64,000 nucleotides of DNA from Hyphomonas chukchiensis. Lineage in GTDB: Bacteria; Pseudomonadota; Alphaproteobacteria; Caulobacterales; Hyphomonadaceae. The DNA lies in contig NZ_AWFG01000063.1 of NCBI RefSeq assembly GCF_000682695.1, positions 160,057 to 224,056 of the forward strand, in the 5' to 3' direction. The position numbers were made by a program, and so were the translations under genes. Below are positions 51,545 through 62,540 of this stretch, in pieces. Positions within the stretch are counted from its first letter, which is position 1. Each line of letters starts with the position of its first letter. Under the pieces are notes generated by a model. It worked only from the letters and a program-made list of their open reading frames with translations, had not been told where the DNA came from and did no database searches.

Positions 51545-52987
51545 TCAAGCGATCTCGCCATGAAGGGCGCTTAGGATGTCCGGCACATGACGCTCCAGGT
51601 CTTCTGAAATCAGGCCGGCTCCAACGCGCCTGCCGGCCTCCCCGTGTACCCAGGCCCCCATCGCAGCCGCTTCCAGCGTCGGCATGCCCTGCGCCATGAA
51701 GCCGGCAATGAGCCCGGCCAGCACATCGCCCGCACCCGCTGTCGCGAGCCAAGGCGTCGCGTGCGTGTTCACGATGGCGCGTCCGTCTGGCGCGGCAATG
51801 ACCGTGTCCGCCCCCTTCAGCAACACGACACAGCCGGCAGTTTGGGCCGCCTTGCGGGCCACCTCAATCTTGTTGACAGCCGTGTCAGCCAGGTCGCCGA
51901 ACAGCCGTTTGAACTCGCCCATGTGAGGGGTCATGATGTCGTGCGGGCGCAGGCGCTTGAAGAGCGAGGCCGGGGCGCTGTCAAAAACGGTGAGCGCATC
52001 CGCATCCAGCAGTATGCGCGCATTCGATTTGAGGAGCGCCTCGACATTGGCACGTGTGGCTGGCGTGATCCCCGCTGCAGGCCCGATCACCATGACCTGC
52101 GCCTGCTTCGCGGCCGTCTCAAGATCGCCTGCCCCGTCAAAGACCTGAAGCATGACCGCTGTGAGATGGCTGGCATTCACGGTCATTGCCCCAGGCGGAG
52201 ACATGACTGTCACCAGCCCAGCGCCCGCACGAAGGCCCGCCGTGGCGGAGAGCCGCGCAGCCCCCGTCGCAGAGGCGGGACCGCTGACCACTTTGAGGTG
52301 GCCACGCTGGTGCTTGTAACCGTCTTCTCCTGGACGCGGCATGACGCCTGCCCAAAGCATGGGGCTGTTCTCGAAGGCCTGGCTCTGAACGGGAATGCCA
52401 ATGTCAGCGGCTGCCACGAGGCCACAATAAGACGCTCCCGGCTGAAGCAGATGGGCCGGGCGCAAGCCGGCAAAGGTGATCGTGCCTTCGGCCCGGAAGC
52501 AGGGACCAAGCGGCTTGGCGGTCAGGCCATCAATGCCCGAAGGCACGTCAACAGAGACAACCCTGCCCCCGCGCTCCGCAAGCGCTGCCGCAATGCCTTC
52601 AAGCGGCCGCGAAAGGCCGCCTCCAAACAGGGCGTCCAGAACAATGGCGTGCGGGGCCTCCAGCGCCTGCTCCAATGGCTGCACCTCCCCTTCCCAGAGC
52701 GCCGCCGCTTTAGCCGCATCGCCCGTCAGCGCGCTCTTTTCCACGAGGCAGAATACTTCGACATCGCGCCACAGCTTTGCGAGACGCGCAGCGGCAATGA
52801 ATCCGTCCCCGCCATTGCCGCCGGGGCCACAGAGAACCTGCACCTTGCCCTCTGGCCAGCGCGCATGAAGGAATTCCGCAACGGCCGTCCCGGCCCGCGT
52901 CATTACATCAAAGCTGTTGGTGCCTGCCTTGAAGACCGCCTGTTCGGCGGCCACCATTTCCTGCGGAGTAATAATCGGTCTGCCCAT
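51545..52987 (-). CDS. nnr: Bifunctional NAD(P)HX epimerase/dehydratase
   Basis: Repair enzyme for hydrated NAD(P)H, 480 residues. The N-terminal epimerase (YjeF_N) includes CGPGGNGGDGFIAARLA-type sequence and VSVDVPSGIDGLTA; the C-terminal ADP-dependent dehydratase has VMIGPAAGI, DADALTVF, LTPHMGEFKRLFG-like MTPHMGEFKRLFGD, and TAGAGDVLAGLIAGFMAQG. Starts 8 bp after the phosphatase-gene promoter side; same strand as the two genes upstream, likely co-transcribed. Confidence 0.94.
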   Translation of the reverse strand: MGRPIITPQEMVAAEQAVFKAGTNSFDVMTRAGTAVAEFLHARWPEGKVQVLCGPGGNGGDGFIAAARLAKLWRDVEVFCLVEKSALTGDAAKAAALWEGEVQPLEQALEAPHAIVLDALFGGGLSRPLEGIAAALAERGGRVVSVDVPSGIDGLTAKPLGPCFRAEGTITFAGLRPAHLLQPGASYCGLVAAADIGIPVQSQAFENSPMLWAGVMPRPGEDGYKHQRGHLKVVSGPASATGAARLSATAGLRAGAGLVTVMSPPGAMTVNASHLTAVMLQVFDGAGDLETAAKQAQVMVIGPAAGITPATRANVEALLKSNARILLDADALTVFDSAPASLFKRLRPHDIMTPHMGEFKRLFGDLADTAVNKIEVARKAAQTAGCVVLLKGADTVIAAPDGRAIVNTHATPWLATAGAGDVLAGLIAGFMAQGMPTLEAAAMGAWVHGEAGRRVGAGLISEDLERHVPDILSALHGEIA

Positions 52988-52996
52988 GGGGCGACC

Positions 52997-53536
52997 TCAT
53001 AACACGCGTGTTGCGGATTCGCTTCCATATTCAGCAACAGACAGCAGGCCATTTTTGCGCTCGAACCGCGTTACCGAACAGTGCGCGGGACGAAAGACGA
53101 CAACGCGTGGATCCCTGTCGATCAAGCCGACCAAAGCGTTGATCGCCACGAAATGGGAAAAGACGACTGTCTCGTCCGGGAGGCCTGACACGAAGTCCAG
53201 CATGGCCGTGCGCCACGCGGTAAAATCGTGTGATCCGCCGTCCCAATCACCGGACATCAGTGTGCGCAGCCACGTGACACGATCATCGACATCCTCGGGT
53301 GTATCTATCTCGGACACTTCCGGCGCGACCTGCGCAACGAGGCCCATGCGACGCTCGAATGGCAAGGCTGTTTCGCGACATCGCAACATGGGGCTGCAAA
53401 CCGCCGCGCTGGCACCTGCTTGAATAAGAATGTCAGCGACCGCCTCGGCCTGTTTCTGCCCCAGCTCGCTCAGGCCGGGATCGGGATGATCGCCCCAGCT
53501 GGCCGCAGCCTCTCCATGACGCACAAGATAGATCAC
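52997..53536 (-). CDS. Histidine phosphatase family protein
   Basis: A 179-residue phosphoglycerate-mutase-like protein. The N-terminal MIYLVRHGEA holds the catalytic His in RHGE; LSELGQKQAEAVADIL, SPMLRCRETA with the second Arg, and VVFSHFVAINALVG with the second His are present. Likely a small-molecule or protein phosphatase. Its start overlaps the Coq4-like gene stop by 4 bp. Confidence 0.87.
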   Translation of the reverse strand: MIYLVRHGEAAASWGDHPDPGLSELGQKQAEAVADILIQAGASAAVCSPMLRCRETALPFERRMGLVAQVAPEVSEIDTPEDVDDRVTWLRTLMSGDWDGGSHDFTAWRTAMLDFVSGLPDETVVFSHFVAINALVGLIDRDPRVVVFRPAHCSVTRFERKNGLLSVAEYGSESATRVL

Positions 53537-54324
53537 GCAGCGGCCTGAAATTCGTTTGGTGCCAGACCGATCTGATCAATCACCAGTCCGCGATTCGCGC
53601 ACACATCCAGGGCGTGCAGGTAGGCGTCCGGCCTCGCAATATTGAGGCGCTTGCGCGCGGCGTTGAGGGGTTCGTGCATCAGGGCGCGAATGTCCTCGCG
53701 GATGATCTTGGAGGCGGCAGCACCGTTGCGCTTGCCTTCCCGGAAGCAATCCATGACCCGCGCTTCCTTCGGTACGGATTTCATGATCTGGCGCGTTCCG
53801 ACAAACGAAATGAAGATCACACCCAGTCCGGGCGTCTGGCTATAGGTGAAGGCCAGCAGGCTCGCCTCCCCCAGCGCATCCCGCCCATAACCTGACAGCA
53901 CATGGAATAAGTCGTGTGTGTCGCGAAGGCGATTACCGTACCAGAGCATGTCATCGTTGTAGTCGCGGACAGCGCCGCGGAATTTTTCGCTCTCCTCGAC
54001 CAGGCCTTGGGCCGTGAGACCTTCACGTTCCATGAAGTCGATATAGGCGCGCCCTACCGTTCCCTCCGGCAATTCACGAATCCAGTCGTGGTCGTCGAGG
54101 AGCGGCGGAAGATATTCCCGCTTTTCGAGGAGGGCCTGGCCTTCAGGACTTTCGACAAATGCATAGAAGTTCTTTTCGAACGAGCGCCCGTTCAACGCCT
54201 CGATGATGTGAAATACCTGTTCGGTATCCTCTTTGTCGGCAATCAGCCGCTGCATGTGTTTCCAGGCTTTCAAAGGACGAAACTTCGCAGGTCGACGATC
54301 AGGATGGACAAAAATCTGGGTCAT
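53533..54324 (-). CDS. Coq4-family ubiquinone biosynthesis protein
   Basis: A 263-residue protein matching the Coq4 family: AWKHMQRLIADKEDTEQVFHIIEAL and the metal motif RDTHDLFHVLSGYGRDALGE (HDxxH...E). Coq4 helps assemble the ubiquinone biosynthetic complex in mitochondria and catalyses a decarboxylation/hydroxylation step in some systems; alphaproteobacterial homologues are thought to act similarly. First gene of a run with the phosphatase and nnr. A TGACGC palindrome lies 62-75 nt upstream. Confidence 0.85.
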   Translation of the reverse strand: MTQIFVHPDRRPAKFRPLKAWKHMQRLIADKEDTEQVFHIIEALNGRSFEKNFYAFVESPEGQALLEKREYLPPLLDDHDWIRELPEGTVGRAYIDFMEREGLTAQGLVEESEKFRGAVRDYNDDMLWYGNRLRDTHDLFHVLSGYGRDALGEASLLAFTYSQTPGLGVIFISFVGTRQIMKSVPKEARVMDCFREGKRNGAAASKIIREDIRALMHEPLNAARKRLNIARPDAYLHALDVCANRGLVIDQIGLAPNEFQAAA

Positions 54325-54385
54325 GAATTCATGCGCTCACTCAACGTTGGCCTGCAAACTAGCACAGTGGCCTGAATATTAAAAG

Positions 54386-54399
54386 TGACGCCAGCGTCA
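54386..54399. promoter_or_regulatory. Palindrome TGACGCCAGCGTCA between coq4-like gene and glnB
   Basis: Part of a perfect 10-bp inverted repeat (AAAAGTGACG-CCAG-CGTCACTTTT, 54381-54404) in a divergent promoter region, 62-75 nt upstream of the Coq4-like start and about 175 nt upstream of glnB. Same core as 26998 and 44467. Confidence 0.5.
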
Positions 54400-54523
54400 C
54401 TTTTTTGCGTTGGCGCTAGGCCCGCCAGTGACCAATTTGCAGGCAGCGATGTCCACTTTTCGACCACCAGCTTTGATCCCCCCGCCCTTTCCGTATCTTG
54501 TACTCGCCTAGCAGCGCGAGTGA

Positions 54524-54910
<387 letters not shown>

Positions 54911-54966
54911 TCCTGCCATAACCGATCGAAGACACATTCAGACCACTAACCTGGAGGGCAAATCCA

Positions 54967-56370
<1,404 letters not shown>

Positions 56371-56395
56371 GAGCTTGATCCCTCTTAACGACCCG

Positions 56396-56427
56396 GGCCG
56401 GCATCTTAGGATGCCGGCCTTTCTTTT
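56396..56427 (+). terminator. Terminator of glnBA
   Basis: A perfect 10-bp stem (GGCCGGCATC / GATGCCGGCC) with a TTAG loop, followed by TTTCTTTT, 26-57 nt after the glnA stop. Its right arm and T-run recur at 57698-57716. Confidence 0.9.
56408..56426 (+). repeat. 19-bp direct repeat, copy 1 (glnA terminator right arm)
   Basis: AGGATGCCGGCCTTTCTTT, identical to 57698-57716. The two copies bracket a 1.27-kb segment carrying the unknown exported-protein gene. Confidence 0.75.
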
Positions 56428-56479
56428 ATGCCGCGACGATAGACGAGTGACAGCAGAGGGATTTCCCTGAGATCAGGAA

Positions 56480-57571
56480 CTACAGCTCTGTTGACCCATG
56501 TTCCTCTGAAGGCAGGCTTTGAACGGGATCTCCATGGAGACTTTGTGAGGGCGCTTTCGCCTCGGCCTCCCCCCCTCTGGCCCTTAGCTGCTTCCGGGCG
56601 CGCTCCCAGTCAGGCAGCGTTGCCTGCTTGGCATTGAACAATTCCGAACTTGCGGAAGCGACCAAACCCGGGTCGGTATCGGCAACATCAGCGGCGACTA
56701 AGACTTTATGATAGGCCTTTGCCACCCTGCTTTCCTTTTCGTAGGAGGCAAGCTGATCATTAGTCATTTTCAATTGCATTTCTCGATCATACCGACGTTT
56801 TCCATCGGGAGACTCAAGGAAAGCCTTAAATTCTTGCGCGCTTTTCATTCCAGCTTCGATCTCCATCTCCATATCGGAAACTGCGTCGGCGACAGCGCTC
56901 ATAGCGTCAGCACTATCGGCGCGGTCAAAGAGGAGTAAGGAATAATAGAGGCGCATTACTGCAAAATAGCAGACGTCATCGGCTTTCTGTATTTCGATGG
57001 ACGATCGATTCAGTTCATCATCCTTCTCATAGTCCAATAGAGAAATATCGTAATAGGGTTTGGCGAGAGATTCGACCTCGTCCAGTGCGAGCAAGTATTG
57101 ACGCGTGCCAGCCTCGTAGCCAAGCACACTTCCATCCACAAAGGTCTCATAAAGGTCTATGACCTGCATGCTTGCGTTACGCATAGCTTGTGCCCGTTCA
57201 GGCAGGTTGGACAAAAAATGAACCAGCTGCCTGGAGGTCTTCTCAGGCTGAGCGGGCACGGGCCGCATCATATCGATCTGCCACTTCAGATTGTGGTCGA
57301 TCATATCCACTTCTTCACGAGCGATAGTCAGATAATATCGAGCATCATTTTCGTCGATTTCGCCATTCAGGTAACGGGTGGCAGCAAGGGAAGCCCTATC
57401 GAGGGGCTCCATGTATCCCAAGTAGCCCTTCAATACGATTTGAGAATCTCGAAGCCACGATCTTCCTTCGCCATGAGACGCAACCTGAGCGCCAGCCTCA
57501 GCGACAAAAAATACACCGATAATGGCTATCAACATGGCGCGCGCCGCGCCGTATGCGTACCTCATCCCCAA
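56480..57571 (-). CDS. Exported helical protein of unknown function
   Basis: A 363-residue protein with a signal peptide (ARAMLIAIIGVFFVAEAGAQ). The rest is mostly acidic and helical (MEMEIEAGMKSAQEFKAFLE; DREMQLKMTNDQLASYEKES), with no domain I recognise and a hydrophilic tail ending HGSTEL. Base composition looks lower in GC than that of its neighbours. The gene is the only content of a segment flanked by 19-bp direct copies of the glnA terminator end, which suggests acquisition (inference). It is oriented against glnA. Confidence 0.65.
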   Translation of the reverse strand: MGMRYAYGAARAMLIAIIGVFFVAEAGAQVASHGEGRSWLRDSQIVLKGYLGYMEPLDRASLAATRYLNGEIDENDARYYLTIAREEVDMIDHNLKWQIDMMRPVPAQPEKTSRQLVHFLSNLPERAQAMRNASMQVIDLYETFVDGSVLGYEAGTRQYLLALDEVESLAKPYYDISLLDYEKDDELNRSSIEIQKADDVCYFAVMRLYYSLLLFDRADSADAMSAVADAVSDMEMEIEAGMKSAQEFKAFLESPDGKRRYDREMQLKMTNDQLASYEKESRVAKAYHKVLVAADVADTDPGLVASASSELFNAKQATLPDWERARKQLRARGGEAEAKAPSQSLHGDPVQSLPSEEHGSTEL

Positions 57572-57697
57572 CCTACCCGAAACTGATCAGAACGAGACGC
57601 ATTGGTAATGCAAGCGCGAAATCAGCTCAACCGTACAAACATCACTCGTGCTTGCAAAAGCCGACGGGGCGCCTCTGCCAAATTTGTTATCGATCTC

Positions 57698-57716
57698 AGG
57701 ATGCCGGCCTTTCTTT
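57698..57716 (+). repeat. 19-bp direct repeat, copy 2
   Basis: Same 19 bases as 56408-56426, but without the left arm of the hairpin, so it cannot fold into the terminator. The copies differ from each other only outside this core. Confidence 0.75.
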
Positions 57717-57745
57717 ATGTCCTGACGGAAAATTCGGTGAAATAG

Positions 57746-57773
57746 AAAAGCCCGGACCATCGGTCCGGGCTTT
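57746..57773 (-). terminator. Terminator of clpX
   Basis: A perfect 9-bp stem (GCCCGGACC / GGTCCGGGC) with a 3-nt loop; the minus strand continues with TTTTC. It is 28-48 nt beyond the clpX stop and may also act on the other strand. Confidence 0.85.
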
Positions 57774-57797
57774 GATAAATTCGTATTCGATCAATGG

Positions 57798-59060
57798 TCA
57801 GCCGGCTTCAGGCTGGCTCTTCTTGGAGTGGACATAAAGCGGCTCGGCATTGCCTTCGACCACTTCACCATTGATGACGACCTCTTCAACACCGCGAAGG
57901 TTCGGCAGCTCGAACATCGTATCCAGCAGGATCGATTCCATGATCGAGCGCAGGCCGCGTGCACCTGTTTTCCGGCCGATGGCGCGACGCGCAACGCTCG
58001 TCAGGGCTTCCGGCGTGAAGGTCAGCGCCACGTTCTCCATGTCGAACAATTTCTGATACTGCTTGAGCAGAGCATTCTTCGGCTGGGTCAGGATCTCGAT
58101 CAGGGCTTTCTCATCAAGGTCTTCCAGGGTCGCAATGACAGGAAGGCGCCCGATGAATTCCGGGATAAGACCGAAGCGCTGGAGATCTTCCGGCTCGGTG
58201 CTGCGGAGGATTTCGCCCACGCCGCGTGCTTCTGGATCCTTCAGCGACGCGCCAAAGCCGATCGAGGCATTGTCGCCGCGCGACGAGATGATCTTGTCGA
58301 GGCCCGCAAACGCGCCACCAACGATGAACAGGATGTTCGTTGTGTCGACCTGCAGGAACTCCTGCTGCGGATGCTTGCGCCCGCCCTGTGGCGGCACAGC
58401 AGCAACCGTGCCTTCCATGATCTTCAGAAGCGCCTGCTGCACTCCCTCACCCGACACATCGCGTGTGATGGACGGATTATCGGACTTGCGCGAAATCTTG
58501 TCGATTTCATCGATGTAAACGATGCCGCGCTGGGCGCGTTCGACATTGTAGTCGGCCGACTGAAGCAGCTTCAGCACGATATTCTCGACATCCTCGCCGA
58601 CATAGCCGGCTTCTGTCAGCGTGGTGGCATCAGCCATGGTGAATGGCACATCCAGGATCCGCGCCAGCGTCTGAGCCAGCAGCGTCTTGCCGCAACCGGT
58701 CGGGCCGACGAGCAGGATGTTGGATTTCGACAGCTCTACGCCGTCTGCCTTGCCTGCGTGCGAGAGACGCTTGTAGTGATTGTGCACGGCCACCGACAGG
58801 ATGCGCTTGGCGTGGCGCTGCCCGATGACATAATCATCCAGCACGTCGCAGATTTCCTGTGGCGTTGGCACACCCTCACGGGAGCGCACCATCGCCGTCT
58901 TGTTTTCCTCGCGGATGATGTCCATGCACAGTTCGACGCACTCGTCGCAGATGAACACCGTGGGGCCGGCAATAAGTTTCTTAACTTCATGCTGGCTCTT
59001 TCCACAGAAAGAACAGTAGAGCGTATTCTTTGAATCGCCTGAGCCGTTTTGCTTGGTCAT
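57798..59060 (-). CDS. clpX: ATP-dependent Clp protease ATP-binding subunit ClpX
   Basis: A 420-residue AAA+ unfoldase partnering ClpP. N-terminal zinc-binding domain with CSFCGKSQ...[10 protein letters not shown]; Walker [17 protein letters not shown], pore loop [10 protein letters not shown], Walker [11 protein letters not shown], the [18 protein letters not shown] loop and the IGF-type ClpP-binding loop region. In Caulobacter ClpXP drives CtrA degradation. Lies 128 bp downstream of clpP with its own gap. Confidence 0.97.
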   Translation of the reverse strand: MTKQNGSGDSKNTLYCSFCGKSQHEVKKLIAGPTVFICDECVELCMDIIREENKTAMVRSREGVPTPQEICDVLDDYVIGQRHAKRILSVAVHNHYKRLSHAGKADGVELSKSNILLVGPTGCGKTLLAQTLARILDVPFTMADATTLTEAGYVGEDVENIVLKLLQSADYNVERAQRGIVYIDEIDKISRKSDNPSITRDVSGEGVQQALLKIMEGTVAAVPPQGGRKHPQQEFLQVDTTNILFIVGGAFAGLDKIISSRGDNASIGFGASLKDPEARGVGEILRSTEPEDLQRFGLIPEFIGRLPVIATLEDLDEKALIEILTQPKNALLKQYQKLFDMENVALTFTPEALTSVARRAIGRKTGARGLRSIMESILLDTMFELPNLRGVEEVVINGEVVEGNAEPLYVHSKKSQPEAG

Positions 59061-59188
59061 GCCGTCCTCAATGCCGGGTAAGGTTTAACGGGGCCTTTAA
59101 GCGCCCTCACCCGGTTTCTTAATATGACAATAAGGGTCATGGCCCTCCCTGCAAGAGGCGGGCCGTAATTGATGGGGGGCGTCGCCGC

Positions 59189-59812
59189 CTATTTTTCATC
59201 CTCGCGGTCGCGAGGCTCAAACACCTTGTCCACGATACCGAATTCGACGGCCTCTTCGGCCGTAAGGAACGTGTCCCGGTCCAGCTTGCGCTCGATCACG
59301 TCATAATCCTGGCCGGTATGCTTCACATAGATATTGTTGAGCCGCTTCTTGAGATCGATAATATCCTGCGCGTGGCGCTCGATATCTGTAGCAACGCCTG
59401 AGTATCCGCCCGATGGCTGGTGGAGCATGACACGTGCGTTTGGCAGGCATGTGCGCATGCCGTGCTCGCCGGCCGCAAGCAGCAGCGAACCCATGCTGGC
59501 CGCCTGGCCGAAGCAAACGGTCGAAATCGGGCAGCGGATATATTGCATCGTGTCGTAGATCGCGAGGCCCGACGTAACGTAGCCGCCCGGGCTGTTAATA
59601 TACATCGCGACGTCTTTTTTAGGGTTTTCCGACTCAAGAAACAGCAGCTGCGAGGTAATCAGCGCCGCCATTCCATCGTCGATGCCGCCCGTCACGAAGA
59701 TGATTCGCTCCTTCAGCAGGCGCGAGAAGATATCAAATGCCCGCTCCCCGCGGCTTGTCTGCTCCACTACCATGGGAACAAGGTTGAGGGCAGTCTGGTA
59801 AGAACTCGTCAT
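59189..59812 (-). CDS. clpP: ATP-dependent Clp protease proteolytic subunit ClpP
   Basis: A 207-residue serine protease forming the tetradecameric chamber. Catalytic Ser in [15 protein letters not shown], His in [13 protein letters not shown] and Asp in the C-terminal [17 protein letters not shown] region. N-terminal [22 protein letters not shown] is typical. Same strand as clpX. Confidence 0.97.
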   Translation of the reverse strand: MTSSYQTALNLVPMVVEQTSRGERAFDIFSRLLKERIIFVTGGIDDGMAALITSQLLFLESENPKKDVAMYINSPGGYVTSGLAIYDTMQYIRCPISTVCFGQAASMGSLLLAAGEHGMRTCLPNARVMLHQPSGGYSGVATDIERHAQDIIDLKKRLNNIYVKHTGQDYDVIERKLDRDTFLTAEEAVEFGIVDKVFEPRDREDEK

Positions 59813-59930
59813 GAAATATCGCCTCGGGGCTGGCTATCTGGAATCTCTATTCTGCCAGAACTGGCAGAACACCTTATATTTGTCCACGCGTGACTGACCG
59901 CAAGGGGCTTTGGGCTGTGGAATGCCCGCT

Positions 59931-60989
59931 TCAGCGCCATGGCCAATCCGGCGACCCGCTGGGCCGGGGTGCAGCCGGATCCTGCATGAAGGCAAGGTAA
60001 TCGGCATGGACCGTTTCGGCCTGCAGGTCACGCATCAGCATATGGTATCCTTTCGGATAATATACAGTGTGAATACTGGTGGGGAGTTTTTTGGCTGTTC
60101 GTTTCACACCCGGCGGCGTGATCACCAGGTCATTGGCGCCATAGGATATCAAGGTCGGCACCTTGTCGGTCAAGTTCGCCACCCGCTGGTGGGCCGTCTC
60201 CATGAGGCTGACGACGCCATAGACCTGATCTATCCGGTTCTCGGGCATCATCAGCGGATCAGCCCATGTTCGACGCAACATCTCGATATTGTCCGAGGGC
60301 TCGATCTTCACGAGACCACGTGGTGGTCGCACGATCCAGCCGGGCCGCATGTGGGTCGAGGACCATAGGCTTGCCTTGTAGAGCGGGTTGATGGCACCCC
60401 AGCCGCGCAGTCCGGGGCCTGAGGCGATAAGACGGTCGGCCGCCGGTGGCCGGTCCGATCCAAACGCGCTGAGAGCAACTGAACCGCCCATGGAGATGCC
60501 GACGACGGTGATGACGGCCTTGGGGTGTCTGGCTCGCGCCACATCGACCGCCGTGCGCAAGTCCTCGCGCATCAGCTCTTCTTCCGGCCAGATGCCCCGG
60601 CCTGGTGAACGGCCGAAGCCGCGCTGGTCATAGGCATAGGTCATCACGCCATGGGCAGCCCAATAAGGCGCCGCCATGTGGAAGGCATTGGCATAATCGT
60701 TCATGCCATGAACGCCGACGACAACATATTCTGGCTCTTCCACATCAAAAGCCGGCCAAACGGTCAGCCCCAGTCGCGCGCCGTCAGCCGCTACAAACAC
60801 CTGATTTTCTATTTCGAAATGGGGTCCGACCGCTTCCGACATCGACAACTTTCCCTGCGTAACCGGATGGACGCAGCTTGAGACCATCAGGCCCGCAAGC
60901 AGCAGTGTCACAATGCCAAGGCCGCCCGCACGGCGTGCCGCAGCTCGGGAAGCACCTCTGCCTCGAACCAGGGATTGCGTTTCAGCCAT
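59931..60989 (-). CDS. Alpha/beta hydrolase lipoprotein (monoacylglycerol lipase-like)
   Basis: A 352-residue hydrolase with a lipoprotein signal (IVTLLLAGLMVSSCVHP, lipobox Cys near residue 38). The catalytic domain shows VVVGVHGMNDYANAF, YDQRGFGRSPGRG, the nucleophile elbow VGISMGGSVAL, an acid in YGANDLVITP and the His in KGYHMLMRDL. This is the serine-aminopeptidase S33/monoacylglycerol-lipase pattern. The start overlaps the end of the uracil-DNA glycosylase gene by about 80 bp on the same strand; no later ATG keeps the full signal peptide. Confidence 0.85.
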   Translation of the reverse strand: MAETQSLVRGRGASRAAARRAGGLGIVTLLLAGLMVSSCVHPVTQGKLSMSEAVGPHFEIENQVFVAADGARLGLTVWPAFDVEEPEYVVVGVHGMNDYANAFHMAAPYWAAHGVMTYAYDQRGFGRSPGRGIWPEEELMREDLRTAVDVARARHPKAVITVVGISMGGSVALSAFGSDRPPAADRLIASGPGLRGWGAINPLYKASLWSSTHMRPGWIVRPPRGLVKIEPSDNIEMLRRTWADPLMMPENRIDQVYGVVSLMETAHQRVANLTDKVPTLISYGANDLVITPPGVKRTAKKLPTSIHTVYYPKGYHMLMRDLQAETVHADYLAFMQDPAAPRPSGSPDWPWR

Positions 60990-61501
60990 GCCGTATTTCT
61001 CCAACTAGGGTGAGGAGTTGTGAACACTTGATCACTCGTGTAGTCCTGCCACTTGCCGACCGTCTCAGTCAATGTCTTTCCGACACGCGGCCCAAGATGC
61101 CATTTCTGGGCAATCGCCCCAACAAGCACTGTCACCCTGATGTCAGGCAGACGCTCTAACAGCCCGGCTCGCCATGTCTCGGCGCACCTCACCATTGGCG
61201 GCCTGTCTGCCCCTCTGGAGTCATACCCGGGAAAACAAAAGCCCATCGGAACCACGGCAACGCGCGATGCGTCGTAGAATTCCTCATCCGTCACGCCCAT
61301 CCACTCGCGTAAACGCTTGCCCGAGGGATCATTGAAGGGAATTCCTGTCACATCGGCCAGGTTTCCGGGCGCCTGTCCCGCAACAAGGATGCGGGCACTT
61401 GCGCTGGCTTGCAGCACCGGGTGTGGCGCCCGGCTCATATCACTGGCGCACAATTGGCACGCGCGGATTTGATCTAGATATGGCTGGAGATCGTCACTCA
61501 T
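60908..61501 (-). CDS. Uracil-DNA glycosylase family protein
   Basis: A 197-residue protein of the uracil-DNA glycosylase superfamily. Motifs: ILVAGQAPGNLADVTGIPFNDPSGKRL (active-site loop), VAVVPMGFCFPGY, and the C-terminal HPSWRNTAWLKRNPW with the conserved His. Two N-terminal Cys (ACQLCAS) might be part of an iron-sulfur cluster, but a full four-Cys set is not seen. ATG 61501 was preferred over 61525 and 61561. The 3' end overlaps the lipoprotein hydrolase start. Confidence 0.8.
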   Translation of the reverse strand: MSDDLQPYLDQIRACQLCASDMSRAPHPVLQASASARILVAGQAPGNLADVTGIPFNDPSGKRLREWMGVTDEEFYDASRVAVVPMGFCFPGYDSRGADRPPMVRCAETWRAGLLERLPDIRVTVLVGAIAQKWHLGPRVGKTLTETVGKWQDYTSDQVFTTPHPSWRNTAWLKRNPWFEAEVLPELRHAVRAALAL

Positions 61502-61548
61502 GATGTCATATGTGAAGTCTCTCATTTCGCAGAAAAGGCCCAACGCAC

Positions 61549-62445
61549 ATGACGAATGCAATTGTCAGAACAATCGATCCGCGCGCCAAGGATCTGGGCG
61601 GCGGCTTCCGCGTCCGCCGGGTGCTGCCCTTCCATGCGCAGAAAATGGTCGGCCCCTTCATCTTCTTCGACCATTTCGGACCCGTCGACTATGCGCCGGG
61701 TGAGGGGTTTGATGTTCGCCCCCATCCACATATCGGCCTCTCCACAGTCACCTACCTGTTTGAAGGCGCCATTCGCCATCAGGACAGCCTCGGCACGGAT
61801 CTTGTCATCCGCCCGGGTGCGGTCAACTGGATGACCGCCGGGCACGGCATCGTCCACTCCGAGCGCACGCCGGCGCCGGAGCGCGCAGCCGGCCAACGCA
61901 TGCACGGCCTGCAGACATGGGTGGCCCTGCCGCTGCCGGAAGAGGACTGCGCCCCAGCCTTCACGCATCATCCCGCAGACTCCCTGCCATCGTTCCAGAA
62001 AAACGGCGCCAGCATCCGTGTGCTCGCCGGTGAAGCCTGGGGCCATGCCTCACCGGTCGCGTTCCCATGGGATATTCTCTATGTCGCGATTGAATCCCCT
62101 GACGGTACCGGCATGATCCTGCCGGCAAGCCTTGCTGAGGAACGGGCCCTCTACATTGTCTCTGGAGGCGCCCGCATAGAAGACGAAACAGCCGAGGAAG
62201 GCCACATGCTTGTCATCGCGCCCGGCGAAGACGTTGCCGTTGAATTCCTGCCTGGCACCAAGGCCGTCATCTGCGGTGGCGCAACAATGGATGGGCCCCG
62301 CAAGATCGAATGGAACTTCGTCGCGTCAGACACGGACAAGATCGAAAAAGCCAAGCAGGACTGGGAACAATCCACAAAACTTCATGGTACCGATCGTTTC
62401 CCGCTCGTGCCGGGTGACGAGGTGGAATGGATACCCCTGCCCTGA
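61549..62445 (+). CDS. Pirin family protein
   Basis: A bicupin of 298 residues. N-terminal cupin metal motif: FDVRPHPHIGLSTVTYLFEG with two His, then DSLG and GAVNWMTAGHGIVHSERT. The second cupin is less conserved (GMILPASLAEERALYIVSGG). Pirins are iron-binding proteins; some have quercetinase activity and others act in regulation, so function stays open. Divergent from the glycosylase gene across 47 bp. Confidence 0.9.
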   Translation: MTNAIVRTIDPRAKDLGGGFRVRRVLPFHAQKMVGPFIFFDHFGPVDYAPGEGFDVRPHPHIGLSTVTYLFEGAIRHQDSLGTDLVIRPGAVNWMTAGHGIVHSERTPAPERAAGQRMHGLQTWVALPLPEEDCAPAFTHHPADSLPSFQKNGASIRVLAGEAWGHASPVAFPWDILYVAIESPDGTGMILPASLAEERALYIVSGGARIEDETAEEGHMLVIAPGEDVAVEFLPGTKAVICGGATMDGPRKIEWNFVASDTDKIEKAKQDWEQSTKLHGTDRFPLVPGDEVEWIPLP

Positions 62446-62540
62446 AATCGCCACATTTGGTTGAGACGCCCGCTACAGGCGAATTTCGGGAACCGGGGTC
62501 GCCGAATACAAGACAATAAAGTCAAAGTGAGGGTGAATAA

